A stretch of DNA of 13,822 nt, from NCBI GenBank assembly GCA_964592855.1, contig CAZQKI010000117.1, forward strand, positions 1-13,822. Direction: 5' to 3'. Position 1 is the stretch's first letter; the number at the start of each line of letters is the position of its first letter. Source of the DNA: JAAYLN01 sp964592855 (GTDB taxonomy: Bacteria > Verrucomicrobiota > Kiritimatiellia > RFP12 > JAAYLN01). The notes beneath the pieces are model-generated. The model ran no database searches, had not been told where the DNA came from, and saw only the letters and a program-made list of their open reading frames with translations. A program made the translations under genes and the position numbers. This document shows positions 5,431-13,822 of this stretch, piece by piece.

Positions 5431-7472
5431 GAGCCGTCTCCCTCCGGCCCCAGGCGATCCGCCCGAAACGACCGGTTTACGTAATAACACGACGTGTTGT
5501 AGCCGTCAGTTCGGGTCAAGTCCATATGGCGCGAGACGGCCTGGATGATTCGCAGGCCGCGCCCGCGTTCCGAATCCACGGGTTGTCGCATCGTATGCGC
5601 CAGCCGCTCCGCAAAATCCCACTCCAGGCCGGGATCGCGGAACAGCAGTTGCACGCTCCGGGGCGACAGGCGAAGCCGGAATTCCAGCCGGTCTTCCGGG
5701 GCGAGCCGCCCATAGTCCACCACGTTGGCGCCGTGCTCCAGTGCGACCAATTGCGCGGCGCCGGCGCTTTCCTCCGGCCACCCCTCCGCCCGCAACAGGC
5801 GCTCGATCTCCACGGCCAGGGCGGCCACGGCCTCGTGCGTGGGAACAAGGCTGCGCAACAGGCGCAGGGCCGCGGGATCGAGCGCTCGGACCACCAGCAG
5901 CGTGCAGTCGTCCTGAAGCAGGTCGTATTCCGCTTCCGTCAGGCGATCGAACACGGCGCGCGCCGGGTCCATGGCGTCGGCCTGCCGCAGCACGTCCCCG
6001 AGCGTTGCGACAAGGGTTTCGACACCGCAGAAAATCGAGGATCCCTTCCGGTGCGCCTCGATCAACCCATCCGTGAAGACGCCGATCACGGCATCCGGGG
6101 GCAGGGTGACATGCGTTTCGTCGCAGGCGTCATAGGCGGGCGCCGGGCCTGTGTCCGGCAAGCCGATAGGCATGCCGCCCCGATCGTCCAACGGGGGCAG
6201 GACCTTGCCGTGCGCATCGAAAAGAAAAGGCGCCGGATGACCGCAATTGAACGACGTGCAGCCGCCATCGGGATCAAGCACGGCGAGAAACAGCGAGGCA
6301 TAGGATTCCGGATTCGTGACATAGTGGCGGAACCGGCGATGAATATCGCTGCACATAGCCGCCGGACCGTGGTCGGCATGTTCGCGCGCCACGTCTTCCA
6401 CCAAAGCTTTGAGCAGGGTGGCGATCATGGCCGAGGCGACGCCGTGGCCGGCCACGTCCGCCACGTAGAAACAGACCCGCCCGCCGGGCAACGGGATGGC
6501 GTTGAACACGTCGCCCCCCACGCTCATACTGGCCTGGTGCGCGAAGCGGATCTCGACGGACTCCCCCAGGAAGGGTTCCCGCGCGAGCAGTTTGCGCTGC
6601 AGGGCGCCCGCGGCGTTCATTTCGCGAGTCATGCGCGCCTGCCATTGGAGGAGTTCATCGCTCTGGCGTTTCAGTTCCAGCGCGTGGCGCGCGCGGGCCA
6701 GCAGTTCTCGGGCGTGAAACGGCTTGCGGATATAGTCGAACGCGCCCAGCACGAATGCGTGCTCGACATCTTCCGGCGTCGTTCGCGCCGTAACCATGAT
6801 GACGGCGATGTCTCGCGTGGCCGGGTCGTCCTTTAACCGCCGGCATACCTCATAGCCCGACAGGGCGGGCATCATCACGTCCACCAACGCCAGCTCCGGC
6901 GTCTCCCGCTTCGCCAGCGCCAGCGCCTGTTCGCCGTTCTCGGCTTCGATCACGGTCGCCCCCTGCGCAGAAAGCAGTTTGCGGAGATACAGCCGGTTCG
7001 CGAACTCGTCGTCCACGACCAGGATGCGGCCCGGCATAGGCGGCGCATCGGGCACGGTCTTTGGATGGACCTGAACGCCCGCCGGCGCCGAATGGCGGAC
7101 GGACCAGTCCGCGAGCCGAGCCGTCAGCGCCGCGCACCTGGGGAAGTCGCCGACCTTGGCCGCCCGGCTCAACTCCTCGCCGACGACGGAGATCTCCGGC
7201 GCTCCGGCCGCGCCGCCCATGCCTTGCAGCGAATGCGCCTGGCGGCGTATGCCCGCTTCGTCGCCGGCGTCCAGCGCGCTCCTCAGGGCCGCCTTGACCG
7301 AGGCCATCTGCCGCGCGAACGCCGCCAGAACCGCGTCGTCCACGAATTCGTTCGATACGCGAAAGTTTTCGGCGCGCGCGTTCAGATCCGGAATCAAATG
7401 TAGGAATACCGCGGCCGTGCCTCCCGCTGCGTTGCCGGGCAATTCCGCTTGTCCATGCGAGGTTGTCGTCAC
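5427..7472 (-). CDS. Hpt-REC-PP2C phosphatase-HATPase partner-switching regulator
   Basis: A 681-aa soluble regulator with four modules. Residues 41-130 form an Hpt domain with the phosphorylatable His at 80 (RRQAHSLQGMGG; the usual Lys after it is Gln). Residues 145-265 form an intact receiver (ILVVDDE, LALVDVMMP with D198, MVTA, IRKPF). About 290-530 is a SpoIIE-type PP2C phosphatase with metal-binding Asp at GGD (321), VADVAGHG (339), TDG (468) and QDD (521-522). About 545-670 is an RsbW-like kinase fold with an E-x3-N box (ALEHGANVVDYG) and a GRGLRIIQAV lid. Receiver phosphorylation would set the balance between removing and adding phosphate on a STAS serine; the STAS gene lies one gene downstream. 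The start is GTG 7472 with GGAGG 6 nt upstream, and the stop overlaps the sugar transferase start. HsbR of Pseudomonas and SypE of Vibrio are the closest known designs; neither carries this N-terminal Hpt as far as I know. Confidence 0.93.
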   Translation of the reverse strand: MTTTSHGQAELPGNAAGGTAAVFLHLIPDLNARAENFRVSNEFVDDAVLAAFARQMASVKAALRSALDAGDEAGIRRQAHSLQGMGGAAGAPEISVVGEELSRAAKVGDFPRCAALTARLADWSVRHSAPAGVQVHPKTVPDAPPMPGRILVVDDEFANRLYLRKLLSAQGATVIEAENGEQALALAKRETPELALVDVMMPALSGYEVCRRLKDDPATRDIAVIMVTARTTPEDVEHAFVLGAFDYIRKPFHARELLARARHALELKRQSDELLQWQARMTREMNAAGALQRKLLAREPFLGESVEIRFAHQASMSVGGDVFNAIPLPGGRVCFYVADVAGHGVASAMIATLLKALVEDVAREHADHGPAAMCSDIHRRFRHYVTNPESYASLFLAVLDPDGGCTSFNCGHPAPFLFDAHGKVLPPLDDRGGMPIGLPDTGPAPAYDACDETHVTLPPDAVIGVFTDGLIEAHRKGSSIFCGVETLVATLGDVLRQADAMDPARAVFDRLTEAEYDLLQDDCTLLVVRALDPAALRLLRSLVPTHEAVAALAVEIERLLRAEGWPEESAGAAQLVALEHGANVVDYGRLAPEDRLEFRLRLSPRSVQLLFRDPGLEWDFAERLAHTMRQPVDSERGRGLRIIQAVSRHMDLTRTDGYNTSCYYVNRSFRADRLGPEGDGS
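5441..5445 (-). promoter_or_regulatory. Ribosome binding site for the sugar transferase GTG start
   Basis: GGAGG, extended to GGAGGGAG towards the gene, lies within the 3' end of the regulator gene just before GTG 5430. It supports that start over ATG 5490. Confidence 0.6.
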
Positions 7473-7579
7473 GGTGTGCCTCCGCGTGCGGACATCAGCA
7501 ACGGCCGCCTGCCCGCGCCCCGCGTTTGTATCGAGTTGGACCGCATCAAACCGCTGTCCGGTTTCGTCCTTCGGTTCAT
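7469..7579 (-). CDS. Possible small ORF of 36 aa, basic, unknown
   Basis: An ATG at 7579 preceded by AAAGAGG at 5 nt opens 36 codons (MNRRTKPDSGLMRSN...). It ends in TGA at 7469-7471, overlapping the regulator's GTG start as GTGA. This same overlap type joins the next genes, which makes translational coupling possible. The peptide is basic with no recognisable domain, signal sequence or hydrophobic segment. It lies just after the decayed Hpt remnant and could equally be meaningless sequence left by that decay. I do not assign a function. Confidence 0.25.
   Translation of the reverse strand: MNRRTKPDSGLMRSNSIQTRGAGRRPLLMSARGGTP
7479..7483 (-). promoter_or_regulatory. Ribosome binding site for the Hpt-REC-PP2C regulator
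   Basis: GGAGG ends 6 nt before GTG 7472. No other start with such a site precedes the Hpt domain, so it fixes the 681-aa reading. Confidence 0.6.
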
Positions 7580-7689
7580 GCGATCCTCTTTCGTTTCAGG
7601 TTTCCTTTCAGCAGCCGCTTGACCAACACGCCAGGATGCCTCCGGCGACACTCGCGCCCTTGATGGCCTGGCGCTCGGCACCGGCGGCG

Positions 7690-12879
<5,190 letters not shown>

Positions 12880-13099
12880 CGGCTTTTTAGCTCCAATGAA
12901 AAAAATGCCGCATGTCAGACGCGCCGTCGCTTCGTTTGCCATCAAGCAAGCGTTCCGTGACGCCATGTCCTGTTGTCGTCCGCGTCATGTTTCTTCGGGG
13001 AAAACCTTCTTCATCAGGTCCGCGCCGTCTTTGCCCATCTCATGAACGAAGATAGCCGATCTCGGCTTCGACGAGGCAGCTTCATAAACGATGTTTCAT

Positions 13100-13127
13100 A
13101 GAATAGCAGGCTGGGCCGATGCGTCAA
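13100..13127 (-). promoter_or_regulatory. Putative sigma70-type promoter of the hybrid kinase operon
   Basis: TTGACG (13127-13122) and TATTCT (13105-13100) are separated by 16 nt on the minus strand, matching 5 of 6 and 4 of 6 consensus bases. Transcription would begin near 13093, about 214 nt before ATG 12879. Confidence 0.5.
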
Positions 13128-13150
13128 CATTAAACACCGCATTAACACCG
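13128..13150 (-). repeat. Tandem 11/12-bp repeat abutting the -35 box
   Basis: On the minus strand CGGTGTTAATG is followed directly by CGGTGTTTAATG, the two copies differing by one inserted T. The pair ends at the base just upstream of the -35 hexamer. Direct repeats of about 11 bp, one helical turn, next to -35 are typical of activator sites such as those of OmpR/PhoB-type regulators. The identity of any binding protein is not shown by the sequence. Confidence 0.5.
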
Positions 13151-13232
13151 CAGATAACGTCGTGGCGGCTCGGCGGAGTCTCGCCCTTCAGGGTCGTTAT
13201 CGCGCTTTCACGGCTGGGGAGGCACACCATTG

Positions 13233-13822
13233 CTACTGGCGGCGTGTGAAGGCGATCAGGGCGTCGAGTTTGGCCTGGGCGGCCCCGGAATCAATGGAAA
13301 CGGCGGCGGCGGTCAGGCCGGCGTGCAGGTCCGGCGCCAGGCCGGCGGCCACCAGCGCGGCCGCCGTGTTGAGAAGCACGACGTGACGGCGGGGTCCTGG
13401 TTCTCCCTTGAGGACGGCTGAGAGGATCGCGGCATTGAGGTTGGCGTCGCCACCCCGGAGGTCGTCGGGATCGGCCCGTTCGCCGAAGAAGCGTTCGGGT
13501 GATAGGTCATAGGTCTTGATGGCCCCGTCGCGCAGTTCCGAAACACGGGTGGCTTCGCACACGCTGATTTCGTCAAGCCCGTCGTGGCCGTGAACCACGA
13601 ACGCGCGGCGGGTGCCGAGCTTGAGTAGAACCTGGGCGAACATCTCGGTGAGGGCCGGGGCGAACACGCCAAGAAGCTGGGCCGAGGCGCCGGCCGGATT
13701 GGTCAGGGGCCCCAGCATGTTGAACAGGGTGCGGATGCCAAGCTGTTTGCGGGCGGGCATGGCGTGTTTCATGGCGCCGTGGTAGAGGGGCGCGAAGAGA
13801 AAGGCGATGCCGATCTCGTTGA
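13233..13822 (-). CDS. trpD: Anthranilate phosphoribosyltransferase, C-terminal part (5' end beyond the window)
   Basis: The last 195 or so residues of TrpD, which joins anthranilate to phosphoribosyl pyrophosphate in tryptophan synthesis in the cytoplasm. The reading continues to the right edge and opens with NEIGIAFLFAPLYHGAMKHA, matching the conserved GFLFAPxxHxAMKxVxPVRxELG segment. LGIRTLFNMLGPLTNPAGA, VVHGHDGLDEISV, DLRGGDANLNA and VVLLNTAAALVAAGLAP follow, all strongly conserved in the family. The stop is TAG at 13235-13233, in the normal place for this enzyme. The internal ATG at 13772 is not the start. No trp gene follows downstream in this window, so trpD is the last gene of its cluster here. 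The kinase operon behind it appears to have its own promoter. Confidence 0.95.
   Translation of the reverse strand, partial: NEIGIAFLFAPLYHGAMKHAMPARKQLGIRTLFNMLGPLTNPAGASAQLLGVFAPALTEMFAQVLLKLGTRRAFVVHGHDGLDEISVCEATRVSELRDGAIKTYDLSPERFFGERADPDDLRGGDANLNAAILSAVLKGEPGPRRHVVLLNTAAALVAAGLAPDLHAGLTAAAVSIDSGAAQAKLDALIAFTRRQ

Larger units (their letters stand above)
12880..13232. other. Intergenic region between trpD and the hybrid kinase gene
   Basis: This 353-bp stretch has no convincing complete gene. It holds the putative kinase promoter (13100-13127) and a tandem repeat beside it (13128-13150). It also has a GATAACG/CGTTATC inverted repeat (13153-13159 and 13195-13201) with a 35-nt interior and no T-run, so it is not a convincing terminator for trpD. 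About 214 nt of leader would precede the kinase start. Within that leader, one minus-strand frame stays open from 13095 to 12985 and looks protein-like (SAIFVHEMGKDGADLMKKVF), but it has no good start. Confidence 0.6.

Noticed and set aside
5526..6836. 436-codon plus-strand open frame inside the PP2C regulator region
   Set aside because: The opposite strand encodes well-supported REC, PP2C and HATPase motifs; this frame shows none and has the composition of a GC-rich shadow.
12880..12966. Longer kinase N-terminus from ATG 12966 or 12942
   Set aside because: These starts have poorer ribosome-site spacing and add 21-29 residues without family features ahead of the first membrane helix; ATG 12879 fits better, though this is not certain.
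13153..13201. GATAACG/CGTTATC inverted repeat as a terminator of trpD
   Set aside because: The stem is only 7 bp around a 35-nt interior, and no T-run follows on the minus strand.

Overview
The window is a GC-rich stretch of bacterial chromosome, almost entirely coding and mostly on the minus strand. Good Shine-Dalgarno sequences, several 4-nt start/stop overlaps, an outer-sugar biosynthesis set and large multi-domain signalling proteins suggest a Gram-negative environmental bacterium. I cannot fix the phylum from sequence alone; Kiritimatiellota/Verrucomicrobiota or Desulfobacterota are guesses of equal weight. No mobile element, CRISPR array, tRNA or rRNA was seen.

Layout, read in the direction of minus-strand transcription (right to left). 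At the right edge is the 3' part of trpD (13822-13233). A 353-bp gap follows with a plausible sigma70-type promoter, and an 11-bp tandem repeat abuts its -35 box. Next comes a very large membrane hybrid histidine kinase (12879-7690) with two extracytoplasmic sensor domains, HAMP, two PAS, two GAF, HisKA, HATPase and two receivers. Just past its stop, in another frame, lies the remnant of an Hpt domain that has lost its histidine. Then comes a four-domain Hpt-REC-PP2C-HATPase regulator (7472-5427), a phosphoglycosyl (sugar) transferase (5430-4696), a STAS anti-anti-sigma-like protein (4681-4340), a degenerate nucleotidyltransferase/left-handed beta-helix/membrane fusion (4343-2901) and a degenerate receiver with a C-terminal membrane helix (2891-2253). 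Starts and stops overlap or nearly touch from 7472 down to 2253, so this is very probably one operon.

The left part holds a plus-strand uridine kinase (1627-2322), whose 3' end overlaps that of the pseudo-receiver gene. Divergent from it are two minus-strand glycosyltransferases, one complete (1496-888) and one running off the left edge (763-1).

Inferred working model: the hybrid kinase senses an envelope or redox signal and passes phosphate from a receiver to the Hpt histidine and then the receiver of the 681-aa regulator. That regulator's PP2C phosphatase and RsbW-like kinase domains would set the phosphorylation state of the STAS serine. The STAS gene lies between two polysaccharide-assembly genes, so the likely output is control of exopolysaccharide or glycan synthesis. 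This resembles SypE/SypA of Vibrio fischeri and HptB/HsbR/HsbA of Pseudomonas, but with the Hpt fused to the phosphatase and the polysaccharide enzymes in the same operon.
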